In this document: piece by piece, positions 51,851 to 61,191 of the stretch
How positions within the stretch are numbered: position 1 is the stretch's first letter
Layout: each line of letters starts with the position of its first letter
From: Algoriphagus machipongonensis
GTDB lineage: Bacteria > Bacteroidota > Bacteroidia > Cytophagales > Cyclobacteriaceae
DNA: 64,000 bases
Assembly (NCBI RefSeq): GCF_000166275.1
Contig: NZ_CM001023.1
Location: 4,446,501-4,510,500, forward strand
Reading direction: 5' to 3'
Translations under genes and position numbers: made by a program
The notes under the pieces: generated by a model
What the model saw: only the letters and a program-made list of their open reading frames with translations
The model's database searches: none
What the model was told of the DNA's origin: nothing

Positions 51851-52752
51851 CGGGTGATATCTCTGAAAATTTGTTCCAAATTCTTTTTGTTCTGATTCAT
51901 ACTGATCAAGTTCAACCCTTTTTGCTGGATGATTTTCATCGCTTCTTTCCTAGTCTCATTGGGATCTTCACACGATATGATCAAGGAGCTACTCCCTTTT
52001 TTTCCAAATGAAATTTCACCCAAAGTCTCAAACCAGCTTAGCTCTAAAGCCTCTTCCGTTTCTATCAGCAATTGAACTTTTTGCTCTGCGATGCTCAGGT
52101 TTTCCAAGGCATCCGAAGCAAGGATCTTGCCTTTGTTGATGATGACCACATCCTGGCAAATCGCCTCTACCTCCTGCATGATATGCGTAGATAGGATCAT
52201 GGTTTTATCTACCGCAATTTCAGCAATAAGATTTCTGATTTCCACCAATTGATTGGGATCTAAACCCGTAGTAGGCTCATCTAAAATCACCACTTTAGGA
52301 TCATGGATTAAAGCTTTGGCTAAGCCCACTCTTTGACGATAACCTTTGGAAAGCTGTCCAATTTTCTTGTGCTGCTCAGGCCTCAGCCCTACTTTCTCCA
52401 ACAACTCCTTAACGCGTTGGTTTTTGAGCTGCCCTGACATTCCATAAATCCCTGCTGAAAACTCCAAAAATTCACGAACATACATATCCAGATACAATGG
52501 ATTATGCTCTGGCAAATACCCTATGAAAGGACTTACTTTTTTAGGAGCCTGCAAAGCATCTTCACCCATCACTTGTACGGAACCGCCATCTGCAGCAAGA
52601 TAGCCAGTTATGATCTTCATGGTGGTAGATTTACCCGCCCCATTAGGACCTAAAAAGCCTAAAATCCTTCCTGGATTTGCTTCAAAAGTCACCTCGTCCA
52701 GCGCTTTTTGTGTTCCGTAAAGTTTGGTCAATTGGGATACTCGGAGTGACAT
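51847..52752 (-). CDS. gldA: Gliding motility ABC transporter ATP-binding protein GldA
   Basis: The 301-aa ATPase has Walker A (GPNGAGKSTTMK), signature QLSKGYRQRVGLAKAL, and Walker B (KVVILDEPTTGLDP). The C-terminus carries the extra domain of DrrA/GldA-type ATPases. It powers GldF-GldG. The three-gene operon gldA-gldF-gldG is intact. The organism is therefore likely able to glide if the rest of the gld/spr set, not in this window, is present. Confidence 0.94.
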   Translation of the reverse strand: MSLRVSQLTKLYGTQKALDEVTFEANPGRILGFLGPNGAGKSTTMKIITGYLAADGGSVQVMGEDALQAPKKVSPFIGYLPEHNPLYLDMYVREFLEFSAGIYGMSGQLKNQRVKELLEKVGLRPEQHKKIGQLSKGYRQRVGLAKALIHDPKVVILDEPTTGLDPNQLVEIRNLIAEIAVDKTMILSTHIMQEVEAICQDVVIINKGKILASDALENLSIAEQKVQLLIETEEALELSWFETLGEISFGKKGSSSLIISCEDPNETRKEAMKIIQQKGLNLISMNQNKKNLEQIFRDITR

Positions 52753-52886
52753 GGGGATAAATTAGGCTAACAAAAGTACGGAAAAATTACAGTTTCGTTC
52801 AACCTACTCATCTAGCTTAATTGATTGCTTCCAGGTGAACATAATGCGAAATATTAGTTTTTTTCCATCTAATAAATTTCCAAAAC

Positions 52887-53411
52887 TCAGATACCCCTTG
52901 CTAAATTCTCCAGCAGTAAATCAATTTTTGTGATTCCAACATACTCAGTCATTAATTCCTTTTTGGTGTTATAACAGAAAATGGAAGGAACACTTCGAAT
53001 CTGAAGGTAACTAGCCACATTCATATCCGCATCCAACAAAAAATGGACATTTGATCGATCTTTAATTTCAAGTTCATTCACAAAATTTATCATTTCAGAT
53101 TTTGGCTGAACAGTCGTGAAAATGAGATTATAGTCTTTAAACTCATCAATCCTTTTTGAAATCTCACCTAGCTCATCTTGACATAAATGGCAAGTCGAAT
53201 TGAAATAAATAAAAAGTGTGGGTTTGTCACCAGCTAATTGGTGAATGGAACTTACTTTCCCATTAATATCATACAAATTATAATCAGGCAGCAGTTTTGG
53301 TGTTCTGACTTTTGTCACTTCTTCCATTTTTTCTGGCTGAAACGAATATCCCAAATAGGCTGTAGACCCTAATAACAAAGTGATCAAAATGATCAGATTC
53401 GATTTTTTCAT
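52887..53411 (-). CDS. Thioredoxin-like (redoxin/TlpA-type) protein
   Basis: The 174-aa protein has an N-terminal membrane/signal segment (LIILITLLLGSTAYLGYSF) and a thioredoxin fold with the redox motif C-H-L-C (FNSTCHLCQDELGEI). RSVPSIFCYN supplies the cis-Pro region. It would act in the periplasm in disulfide reduction or peroxide handling; partners are unknown. Gene spacing suggests a separate transcript. Confidence 0.85.
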   Translation of the reverse strand: MKKSNLIILITLLLGSTAYLGYSFQPEKMEEVTKVRTPKLLPDYNLYDINGKVSSIHQLAGDKPTLFIYFNSTCHLCQDELGEISKRIDEFKDYNLIFTTVQPKSEMINFVNELEIKDRSNVHFLLDADMNVASYLQIRSVPSIFCYNTKKELMTEYVGITKIDLLLENLARGI

Positions 53412-53480
53412 AGTACGATATTAGTAAGAATAAGGGTCAATTTAACCACTATACTTACTGAAAACAATCTAAAAAGAGAT

Positions 53481-53674
53481 TGATAGGTTTATAGCCAACT
53501 TGATTTAACCCTAAAAAAAGAGGCTGCCAGATCAACCTATCATTTGTTAGTCAAAGCAGCCATGGTCAGAATAGAGATCGAAAGCTTGAAAAAGCCAATC
53601 AAACCACAATCTTTTTCCTGCCTTCAGCAAGGCAAACTCTCCAAGTAACAAATAGGATTTTTAGACAGCCTCTT
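53481..53674. repeat. Nested inverted repeats between the thioredoxin and SDR genes
   Basis: Two sets of perfect 9-bp arms occur: TGATAGGTT (53481-53489) with AACCTATCA (53534-53542), and AAGAGGCTG (53518-53526) with CAGCCTCTT (53666-53674). On the minus strand the outer pair ends in a T run (before 53518), so it may act as a long-loop terminator for the SDR gene. It could also be the remains of a small non-autonomous element. Confidence 0.5.
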
Positions 53675-53700
53675 CCTAAAATAGGTCGATTCAAGCTTAA

Positions 53701-54408
53701 TTATTTCTTACCCTTCGGTCTCAAAGGTCTGCACTCTACATCTGCAACAAAATAATTGGGATGAGTCTCTAAAGTCTGAACCATGGTCGTTGCCACATCG
53801 ATGGGTCTCATCATATTTTCATGGGCATCTACACCTGGGATTTCATCAAAGAAATTGGTCTGGATTGATCCTGGATAGATCGTAGATACTTTGATTCCAA
53901 AATCTCTCAACTCCATGTATAAGGAATGAGAAATTCCTCTGACTGCATGCTTGGTCCCTACATATCCAGCAAATTTATTTACCCCATTTAGCCCTGCAAT
54001 AGAAGCAACATTCAAAATATGCCCTTCGTCTGCTGCTTTCATTCCTGGGATCAATCGTTTTGTCACATAGAATATCCCATGCACGTTTGTATCAAACATG
54101 GCTTTCCAATCTTCCGAAGAGAATGATTCTGTTGGCCCAGCCACTCCAAAACCAGCGTTGTTTACCAATATTCGAATATCAGTCCCCAACTGAGCAGTGG
54201 TTTTTTGAAATGCATTTTCCACTGAACTTTCATCGGCTACATTACAGGTGAAAAAGTGGAAATTTTTATGATCAAGATCGGGCTTATTTCTGCTCCAGCC
54301 AGCTACCGTGACACCTTTTTCCAACAATTGTTTTACCACTTCAAGTCCTACTCCTTTACTCACGCCAGTGACTACTGCTACTTTATTATTTAAATCCATA
54401 AGGTTCAT
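53701..54408 (-). CDS. SDR family NAD(P)-dependent oxidoreductase
   Basis: The 235-aa product from ATG 54408 is a classical SDR: TGVSKGVGLEVV cofactor motif, NNAG (VNNAGFGVAGP), catalytic Ser in VASIAGLNG, and YxxxK (YVGTKHAVRG). MNLMDLNNK is preferred as the start over the longer frame from 54438; the ATG at 54399 is also possible. Its substrate is unknown. It is divergent from the M20D amidohydrolase. Confidence 0.9.
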   Translation of the reverse strand: MNLMDLNNKVAVVTGVSKGVGLEVVKQLLEKGVTVAGWSRNKPDLDHKNFHFFTCNVADESSVENAFQKTTAQLGTDIRILVNNAGFGVAGPTESFSSEDWKAMFDTNVHGIFYVTKRLIPGMKAADEGHILNVASIAGLNGVNKFAGYVGTKHAVRGISHSLYMELRDFGIKVSTIYPGSIQTNFFDEIPGVDAHENMMRPIDVATTMVQTLETHPNYFVADVECRPLRPKGKK

Positions 54409-54545
54409 TTTTATGATACCTCTATTAAAGCCTTTCATTCAAAAATAGTTCTGCCAAATGCCGATTTTTAAACAAAGGTTCCAGCAAGCCAACAAACCTC
54501 AGCATTTTTTCTAAATTTACTAGGTACTGAAATCAACCACTAATC

Positions 54546-55829
54546 ATGAAAAAATTATTACTCCCGCTATTACTTATCTCGGGTACTGCTTTTGGGCAGA
54601 GCGAACTTAGGCCCGCGATCGACGAGAAAGCCAATGCCATTGAATCAAAAGTTGTCGAATGGAGACGCGATATTCACATGCACCCAGAATTGGGAAACCA
54701 GGAATTCAGAACCGCTAAAAAAGTAGCGGATCATCTACGTTCATTAGGAATAGAAGTAACCGAGGAAGTAGCAGTTACGGGTGTTGTGGGAGTATTGAAA
54801 GGTGGTAAACCTGGACCTACAGTAGCCTTAAGAGCTGATATGGATGCTCTTCCCGTCACCGAACGAAATGATCTACCTTTTAAATCTGTCAACACAGCTA
54901 CCTACAATGGACAAGAAACCGGAGTGATGCATGCCTGTGGACATGACACTCATGTTGCCATTCTGATGGGAGTTGCTGAAGTTTTGGCAAGCATGAAGGA
55001 TGACCTCGAAGGAAATGTAAAATTCTTCTTCCAGCCTGCAGAGGAAGGTGTTTATGGTCAGGGAATGGCCGGTGCCGAATTGATGGTAGCAGAGGGCGTA
55101 ATGGAAGATGTGGACGCAGTTTTTGGCCTTCATATCGCATCTCAAATGGAAGTAGGTAAAATAGGCTATCGATCAGGCCCTGCCATGGCCGCTGTAGATA
55201 ATCTAGAAATCACATTAAATGGAAGACAGGCGCATGGTGCTTCCCCATGGTCAAGCGTAGATCCGATTGTGACTTCCTCTCAAATCGTCATGGGATTACA
55301 AACTATCCTTTCCAGAAGTGTTAACATCACAGAAAATCCAGCTGTTGTTACTGTTGGAGCAATCCATGGTGGAATCAGACATAACATCATACCAGAAAAA
55401 GTAGAAATGATCGGGACGATTAGAACTTTTGGAGACGAACAACAGGCTTTGGTTCATAAAAGAATCACAGAGATTGTCACCAACATTGCAGAAAGTGCAG
55501 GAGCTACGGTAGATCTAAAAATAGAGAAACTCTACCCCTCAACAGTGAATGACCCAGCACTCACCGCAGAAATGATCCCAACCCTACAGGCAGCAGCAGG
55601 AGAGGAAAATATTATCTCTATGCCTCCAATTACAGGAGCTGAGGATTTTAGCTTTTTCCAAAGAGAAAAGCCAGGCTTGTTCATCAATCTTGGAGGCATG
55701 AAAAAAGGCGGTGATCCCACGACCACCCCCTCACACCATACCCCTGGATTCTACATTGATGAAGGAGGTTTTACTTTAGGTGTCAGAACCTTAAGCTATT
55801 TTGTCGTGGACTATATGGGCAAACAATAA
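54546..55829 (+). CDS. Secreted M20D amidohydrolase (hippurate/aminoacylase-like)
   Basis: The 427-aa protein starts with a signal peptide (MKKLLLPLLLISGTAFG). M20D motifs are HMHPELGNQE, ACGHDTHVAIL and FQPAEEGVYG, which supply the metal ligands; TGAEDFSFFQ near the C-terminus provides the last His/Glu site. Relatives remove the amide from N-acyl amino acids, including indole-3-acetyl and hippuryl compounds. The exact substrate is unknown. A shared strong terminator separates it from the convergent punA gene. Confidence 0.9.
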   Translation: MKKLLLPLLLISGTAFGQSELRPAIDEKANAIESKVVEWRRDIHMHPELGNQEFRTAKKVADHLRSLGIEVTEEVAVTGVVGVLKGGKPGPTVALRADMDALPVTERNDLPFKSVNTATYNGQETGVMHACGHDTHVAILMGVAEVLASMKDDLEGNVKFFFQPAEEGVYGQGMAGAELMVAEGVMEDVDAVFGLHIASQMEVGKIGYRSGPAMAAVDNLEITLNGRQAHGASPWSSVDPIVTSSQIVMGLQTILSRSVNITENPAVVTVGAIHGGIRHNIIPEKVEMIGTIRTFGDEQQALVHKRITEIVTNIAESAGATVDLKIEKLYPSTVNDPALTAEMIPTLQAAAGEENIISMPPITGAEDFSFFQREKPGLFINLGGMKKGGDPTTTPSHHTPGFYIDEGGFTLGVRTLSYFVVDYMGKQ

Positions 55830-55844
55830 TTTAGAAAACTATAA

Positions 55845-55880
55845 AAAAACAGGTCAATGAAATTCATTGACCTGTTTTTT
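55845..55880. terminator. Bidirectional terminator (36-bp perfect palindrome)
   Basis: AAAAAACAGGTCAATGAA (55845-55862) is followed directly by its exact reverse complement (55863-55880). A and T tracts at both ends make it work for both convergent genes. The punA stop codon (55880-55882) begins at its right end. Confidence 0.9.
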
Positions 55881-56698
55881 TACATCCTTTTGATAAGTTC
55901 AGCCATGATTTTAGCCATGATAGGTTCAGCCATAGCTGCTGCTTCTAATACTTCTGCGATTGTGACTTTTTTTATCTTTCCTTCTACACCCAAATCGGTA
56001 ATAGCAGAAATTCCAAAAACTTCTAAATTCATTTGTCTGGCCACAATGACTTCTGGCACAGTACTCATTCCCACTGCATCTGCTCCGATTGTGCGCAGGT
56101 ATTTATACTCTGCCGGTGTTTCTAGATTAGGCCCCTGAACTCCGGCATAAACCCCTGTATGAAACATAAACTGTTGCTCCACTGCAATTTTTTCTGCCAA
56201 TTCGATTAACCGCGGAGAGTAGGCATCGCTCATATCCGGAAATCTTATTCCCAACTCCTCAATATGTTTACCGCGAAGTGGATTTTCAGGGAATAAGTCT
56301 ATATGATCCTGTATGATCATTACTTCGCCCACATGCTGAGAGGGGTTCAGACCACCACATGCATTGGACACCAGTAAATTACTTACTCCCAGCATTTTCA
56401 TCACTCTTACAGGAAAAGTAACTTCCTGCATTGTATACCCTTCATAATAATGAAAACGACCTTTCATCGCCATCACTTTTTTGGAACCAATTTTCCCAAA
56501 AATCAGCTTCCCAGAGTGGCTTTCAACAGTCGAAACCGGGAAATGTGGGATTTCGCTGTAGTCGATTTCAATATCTACTTGGATTTGCTCCCCTAGCTTG
56601 CCCAAGCCTGTTCCCAGAATAATTCCGATATTCACAGGCTCAGAATATAGGTTTCTTATAAATTGAGTCGCCTCTTTGATTTGGTTAATGTAATTCAT
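55880..56698 (-). CDS. punA: Purine-nucleoside phosphorylase (trimeric PNP type)
   Basis: The 272-aa product from ATG 56698 (MNYINQIKEATQFI) cleaves purine nucleosides to base and ribose-1-phosphate. Family motifs are IGIILGTGLGKLG, STVESHSGKL, GRFHYYEGYTMQ, VSNACGGLNP, YAGVQGPNLETPAEY and DAVGMSTVPEV. Length and motifs fit the trimeric PunA type. The longer frame from 56752 adds a hydrophobic run and is less likely. It is convergent with the amidohydrolase. Confidence 0.93.
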   Translation of the reverse strand: MNYINQIKEATQFIRNLYSEPVNIGIILGTGLGKLGEQIQVDIEIDYSEIPHFPVSTVESHSGKLIFGKIGSKKVMAMKGRFHYYEGYTMQEVTFPVRVMKMLGVSNLLVSNACGGLNPSQHVGEVMIIQDHIDLFPENPLRGKHIEELGIRFPDMSDAYSPRLIELAEKIAVEQQFMFHTGVYAGVQGPNLETPAEYKYLRTIGADAVGMSTVPEVIVARQMNLEVFGISAITDLGVEGKIKKVTIAEVLEAAAMAEPIMAKIMAELIKRM

Positions 56699-56792
56699 GC
56701 GCTTAAAATTGAAGGAGAATAAAGATATAAAAATTGACCTTTGTAAGAACAATTAAAGCAAAAGCTTGTAGTAGAAGATAAATACCTCTGAA

Positions 56793-57317
56793 ATGATCAA
56801 AATAATTGTAGGAACGAATAGAAAAAATTCAGTTTCGAAGGTAATAGCAGAATTATACCAAAGTATTTTAATTGAGAAAGGTGCAGACGTTGAAATTCTT
56901 GAATTAGAGAATTTGCCTAATGATTTTGTTGAAACGGCACTTTACGAAAACAATGGTAAGAATGAGGAGTATAACAATTTCCATGAACGATTAGAGAAAG
57001 GAAAAAAGTTTGTATTTATCGTTCCTGAGTATAACGGATCCTTCCCTGGAGTCCTGAAAACTTTTATTGATGGGATGACTTATCCCAATACTTTTAGAAA
57101 CAAAAAAAGTGCCCTAGTGGGCATCTCTTCTGGAATCGGGGGAGGTGGCATCGCTTTGAGCCACCTCACCGATATATTCCATTATCTGGGAATGCATGTC
57201 CTCGCTCTCAAGCCGAAGCTCGCTAAAATAGAGCAAAATATGTCAGATAACCTGCTCACCAACAGGCTGTATATGGACTTGCTGCAAACCCAGGCAGACA
57301 TGCTGCTTGAGTTTTAG
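56793..57317 (+). CDS. NADPH-dependent FMN reductase-like flavoprotein
   Basis: The 174-aa protein has the flavodoxin-like fold of NADPH-dependent FMN reductases: IIVGTNRKNSVSKVIAELY at the start and FVFIVPEYNGSFPGVLKTFI in the middle. The likely reaction is two-electron reduction of FMN or quinones with NADPH. It is convergent with ftsZ, with three bases between the stop codons. Confidence 0.9.
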   Translation: MIKIIVGTNRKNSVSKVIAELYQSILIEKGADVEILELENLPNDFVETALYENNGKNEEYNNFHERLEKGKKFVFIVPEYNGSFPGVLKTFIDGMTYPNTFRNKKSALVGISSGIGGGGIALSHLTDIFHYLGMHVLALKPKLAKIEQNMSDNLLTNRLYMDLLQTQADMLLEF

Positions 57318-57320
57318 GAC

Positions 57321-59018
57321 TTAGTCCACATTATCATGCAGGAATCTGTTATTGCCTAAAATCTCATTATCATCGTTCAGATTATACTTACTGATATTCT
57401 CTTCTGAACTATGCTGAGGTTCATTCAACTTTACATTCTTTCTTTGATAAGCTGGAACGTCCATTTTTTCCTTCAACTCTTCTGGAGTAGGATTAAATGT
57501 TCTGTTACCTCTTAGCTTTTCAAATCTTTCGTGAGCTCTCTGAATAGCTTTTTGCTTCATTTGCTCATAGTAATCATTTGCATAAGCAGGAGCTGGAGCT
57601 TCTTCCTCTTCCTTCACTTCTGGTTCTTTTTGCTCTTCCTCTTCATAAAGATCATGAACGATCTTTTTGGGCTCTGGCTTCACAAATTCAAACTCAGCTT
57701 TCTCCTCTTGCTTTGACTTTTCTTCGAAGTTAAACTCAGGTTCTACTTCCTCAACTTTAGCCTCTGGCTTTGTTTCTTCAACCTTCGCTTCTGGCTTTAC
57801 TTCTTGAGGCTTTTCAACTGGCTTTTTCTCGCTTGGAGTCGCTTTTGGGAAAGAGAAAACAAAGGTAGAACCATTGTCAACAGCTTCTTCTTTCACTTTT
57901 TCACTCTTACCTGACTCTAAATTAATAACAGTCTTTACGCTTTCTGGCTCTGGCGCTTTTTCTGCAACGCTAGGAGCAATCACTGGCTTAGGAAGTGGCG
58001 TCTTAATCTCATTTGACTTCGCTGCACCTTCTAATCTATCCATTGCAAAACCTGTAGCAATCACAGTAACACGGATACCTTTAGCCAATTCTGGATCAAT
58101 ACCCTGACCGAAGATCACTTCAGCATTATCACCTGCTTTCTCCTGGATATATTCAGTGATTTCACTCAACTCATCCATAGAAAGCTCTTCGTCCTCACCA
58201 GACATAATAGAAAGCAAGATTTTCTCTGCTCCTTTGATATCTACATTGTTCAATAATGGAGAAGAAATAGCTGCGCCCGCTGCACGGATAGCTCTGCCTT
58301 CACCTTCCTCGGTAGAGGAGCCCATTACTGCAGCACCAGCATCCTTCATCACGGTTTTCACATCTTCAAAATCGACGTTTACATCTTGATGAATCGTGAT
58401 GATCTCAGCAATAGATTTTGCCGCTGTGGTCAAAATATCATCTGCTTTTCCGAAAGCTGTTCGGATAGCCAAATTGCCATAAATCTCTCTCAGCTTATCA
58501 TTCAGAATCACCAAGACAGTGTCGCAATTTTCTCTTAACGCTTCAATTCCTTGCTGCGCCACATTCATTTTCTTTCTACCCTCAAACATAAACGGCGCAG
58601 TAACAATACCTACCGTTAAAATATTGAGTTCCTTGGCAATTTTTGCAATAATTGGTGCGGCACCTGTACCGGTTCCACCACCCATTCCAGCAGTGATAAA
58701 TACCATTTTGGTATTATCTGCTAGAAGCTCACGAATCTCTTCCTGAGATTCAAGTGCTGCATTTTTACCTTGCTCAGGATTTGCTCCTGCTCCCAAACCT
58801 TCTGTGAGGTTGGCTCCCAATTGAAGTCTCAAAGGAACTGGACTGGATTTTAATGCTTGCGCATCCGTATTGACTACGACAAATTCCACATCCTTGATTC
58901 CCTGGCTAAACATGTGGTTTACGGCATTAGAACCGCCACCGCCTACGCCAATCACTTTGATAATCGACTTCTGATTCTTTGGAAGATCAAATCTGTAATC
59001 TTTCATGTTATCTGACAT
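57321..59018 (-). CDS. ftsZ: Cell division protein FtsZ with long acidic/basic linker
   Basis: The 565-aa tubulin-like GTPase forms the division ring. GTPase motifs are KVIGVGGGGSNAVNHM and GGGTGTGAAPI (113-122), with the synergy loop in the first 330 residues. The linker (about 345-530) is long and rich in Lys, Glu, Pro and Val, with repeated KPEAKVEE-like units. The C-terminal end is FLHDNVD, typical for Bacteroidota. It is the last gene of the division and cell-wall cluster. Confidence 0.95.
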   Translation of the reverse strand: MSDNMKDYRFDLPKNQKSIIKVIGVGGGGSNAVNHMFSQGIKDVEFVVVNTDAQALKSSPVPLRLQLGANLTEGLGAGANPEQGKNAALESQEEIRELLADNTKMVFITAGMGGGTGTGAAPIIAKIAKELNILTVGIVTAPFMFEGRKKMNVAQQGIEALRENCDTVLVILNDKLREIYGNLAIRTAFGKADDILTTAAKSIAEIITIHQDVNVDFEDVKTVMKDAGAAVMGSSTEEGEGRAIRAAGAAISSPLLNNVDIKGAEKILLSIMSGEDEELSMDELSEITEYIQEKAGDNAEVIFGQGIDPELAKGIRVTVIATGFAMDRLEGAAKSNEIKTPLPKPVIAPSVAEKAPEPESVKTVINLESGKSEKVKEEAVDNGSTFVFSFPKATPSEKKPVEKPQEVKPEAKVEETKPEAKVEEVEPEFNFEEKSKQEEKAEFEFVKPEPKKIVHDLYEEEEQKEPEVKEEEEAPAPAYANDYYEQMKQKAIQRAHERFEKLRGNRTFNPTPEELKEKMDVPAYQRKNVKLNEPQHSSEENISKYNLNDDNEILGNNRFLHDNVD

Positions 59019-59112
59019 ATTTATTTTATTGGTGAATTAGTTTCATTGTTTGTTAAAGGAAATTCTAGGGAAATAGGCGGCAAAGCCACTTATCTCCCCT
59101 CAATCATAAGCC

Positions 59113-59790
59113 CTAGTAGGTAATATCATCTCCGATATCATCTGTGATCAGGCCTTTCAGCTTTGCACCGATGCTTCGGAAAATATCTTTTGATATGATT
59201 TCTTTATTTTCATTTTTTAAAATCGGGCCTGAGTTTGCCACTCGCTTTTTGTAACCTTCTTCTCTGTCATCCAAAGACTTAAAGCCAGCAAGTACCAATC
59301 CCACGGAAGTAGCGTACATTGGAGATTTCACCTCCTCCACTACTGATTTACCCAAATGCTCATTTGGATATCCAATACGGGTATCTAATCCAGTCATGTA
59401 TTCAAACAACTGGCTGATAAACTGCATTTGAGAACCACCACCGGTCAGGACAATTCCCCCAGCCAATTTTTTATAATGGCCTGATTGCATGATCTCATTC
59501 TGAACAATCTCAATAATCTCCTCCATCCTTGCTTCGATAATGGAAGCCAGATTCCGGATAGAAATTTCTTTTGGTGGTCGATTTCTCAAACCTGGAATAG
59601 ACACGATCTCATTTGGATTGGCTTCATTGGCAATGGCCTTTCCAAATCTGGTTTTTAGTAATTCAGCTTGATTTTGCATCACCATACATCCCTCTTTGAT
59701 ATCTGCAGTAATGATGTTACCACCCAAAGGAATGACTGCGGTATGGCGAATAATATTTTCATAAAAAATCGCTATGTCTGTGGTACCACA
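59113..59790 (-). CDS. ftsA: Cell division protein FtsA, C-terminal part (frameshifted gene)
   Basis: This frame starts inside the ATP-binding motif (CGTTDIAIFYENIIRH) and continues GGNIITADIKEGCMV, VLTGGGSQM to the end. It has no plausible start of its own at the join (the first ATG is at 59727). One missing base near 59789 (a C on the plus strand, a G in the gene) explains the break: with it restored, the motif would read DIGGGTTD. FtsA anchors FtsZ to the membrane and is normally essential. Confidence 0.88.
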   Translation of the reverse strand, partial: CGTTDIAIFYENIIRHTAVIPLGGNIITADIKEGCMVMQNQAELLKTRFGKAIANEANPNEIVSIPGLRNRPPKEISIRNLASIIEARMEEIIEIVQNEIMQSGHYKKLAGGIVLTGGGSQMQFISQLFEYMTGLDTRIGYPNEHLGKSVVEEVKSPMYATSVGLVLAGFKSLDDREEGYKKRVANSGPILKNENKEIISKDIFRSIGAKLKGLITDDIGDDITY

Positions 59791-60422
59791 CCGATATCAA
59801 CCAGGCAAACTCCAGCTTCTTTTTCCTCATCACTGAGAACAGAAAGCGAACTTGCCAATGGCTCGAGAATCAACTGCTTGGAAGTGAGGTCAGCTCTACG
59901 AACACATCGGTTAATATTATTAATAGCGGTTGTTTGTGCAGTGATGATGTGGAAATCCGCTTCTAAACGGGCTCCGGACATTCCTACCGGATCTTTGATT
60001 CCACCTTCATAATCCACAGTATAATCCTGAGGCATCACATGGATAATGCTATTCCCCGGAGGAACCACGATATTCTCCATGTCACTGGATAATCTTCGTA
60101 CATCTTCCACAGTGATTTCATCATCCGTCGGAGACCTCATGATACTACCATGAACAATCTTACTTTGTATGTGCTGGCCAGCAATACCTACGATAACTTC
60201 TCCAATATCCACATCAGCCATTTCTGAGGCATCTTCAACTGCCTTTTGAATAGCGTGCACGGTTTTGTCGATGTTAGTAACTACACCACGGTTCACTCCG
60301 TCAGAGACAGCTTTCCCCATTCCGAGCACTTCGAGTTTGCCAAACTCATTTTTGCGGCCGATGATCGCACAGATTTTGGTTGTCCCAATATCCAGTCCGA
60401 CGATTAGTCTATCATTTTCCAT
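59772..60422 (-). CDS. ftsA: Cell division protein FtsA, N-terminal part (frameshifted gene)
   Basis: From ATG 60422 (MENDRLIVGLDIGTTK) this frame encodes the actin-like N-terminal half, with the phosphate-1 motif VGLDIGTTKICAIIG and the 1C domain (VIVGIAGQHIQSK). It breaks off at VCLVDIGVVPQT, where the second phosphate motif should read DIGGGTTD. The stop is at 59772-59774. Together with the C-terminal frame it would give a protein of about 437 aa. The start lies 10 bases after the ftsQ stop codon. Confidence 0.9.
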   Translation of the reverse strand: MENDRLIVGLDIGTTKICAIIGRKNEFGKLEVLGMGKAVSDGVNRGVVTNIDKTVHAIQKAVEDASEMADVDIGEVIVGIAGQHIQSKIVHGSIMRSPTDDEITVEDVRRLSSDMENIVVPPGNSIIHVMPQDYTVDYEGGIKDPVGMSGARLEADFHIITAQTTAINNINRCVRRADLTSKQLILEPLASSLSVLSDEEKEAGVCLVDIGVVPQT

Positions 60423-60432
60423 TCCCAAGCTA

Positions 60433-61191
60433 TTATTCACAAACAATTTGATCTTTAAACTTTACACTGACCCGCTCATAGGCATTCCAGCCTTTTCGCG
60501 GTAATATTTCTTGATAGAAGACTTCTATATTTTTGAATTTCTCTTCAATATTTTTAGCGTCTCCAAATTCTATTACTTGTTTTCCTACCTGCTGCATCAT
60601 CTTGATATCAGTTTTGGAATTCACTTCCAATTCAGGAATCTGGGCCGACCAAAACTTGTCTTTCACGATGAAATTGATCAAGTCCATCAACTCCGGCATT
60701 TTCTCCATCACCTCTCCTTTTTCCATCAATTCCTCAGCATAAGAACCCTGTAGGATCAATACTCTACTGGTATAGGAAGGAGAAGTAGGAATCACTTTTC
60801 CTTCAATAGTGATATATCCATCTGCAGCATGTGGTCTGGCTATCCTAGCGATAGGTTCATGTTGTTGAATAGTCAAATTCAAAATGCCTTTTTGCCCGAT
60901 GGAAGCCTGAACAGACTTGATAAAAGGATGTCCTTTCAACCGATCTTCTAAGGCTTTCAACTTTACTTCCTCTAGCATCAATCCGGCTCTCAGTTCTGGA
61001 AATGCCGCTTTTACTATATCCAGAACCTCTTTTTCTTCCACGAAATAAACTCCACTCACTCCCTTGATCGTCACCTCAGTTCCCTGAAATGTTTTATACA
61101 TGGTCTGCTTTTCGACAAAGCCAATGAATGCCACCAGCACAAGGCTAAGCAGGAGAAAAACAAGCGTTTTTTTGATCCTTAACTTTTTCAT
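60433..61191 (-). CDS. ftsQ: Cell division protein FtsQ/DivIB
   Basis: The 252-aa product from ATG 61191 (MKKLRIKKTLVFLLLSLVL) has one N-terminal membrane segment followed by a POTRA-like periplasmic domain (GTEVTIKGVSGVYFVEEKEV, SVQASIGQKGILNLTI). It joins the divisome and links septal wall synthesis to the ring. The ATG overlaps the murC stop as ATGA. A longer frame from 61224 adds 11 residues and is less likely. Confidence 0.9.
   Translation of the reverse strand: MKKLRIKKTLVFLLLSLVLVAFIGFVEKQTMYKTFQGTEVTIKGVSGVYFVEEKEVLDIVKAAFPELRAGLMLEEVKLKALEDRLKGHPFIKSVQASIGQKGILNLTIQQHEPIARIARPHAADGYITIEGKVIPTSPSYTSRVLILQGSYAEELMEKGEVMEKMPELMDLINFIVKDKFWSAQIPELEVNSKTDIKMMQQVGKQVIEFGDAKNIEEKFKNIEVFYQEILPRKGWNAYERVSVKFKDQIVCE

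Noticed and set aside
57531..58746. Several plus-strand open frames opposite ftsZ
   Set aside because: They are antisense shadows of the repetitive, highly biased ftsZ coding sequence.
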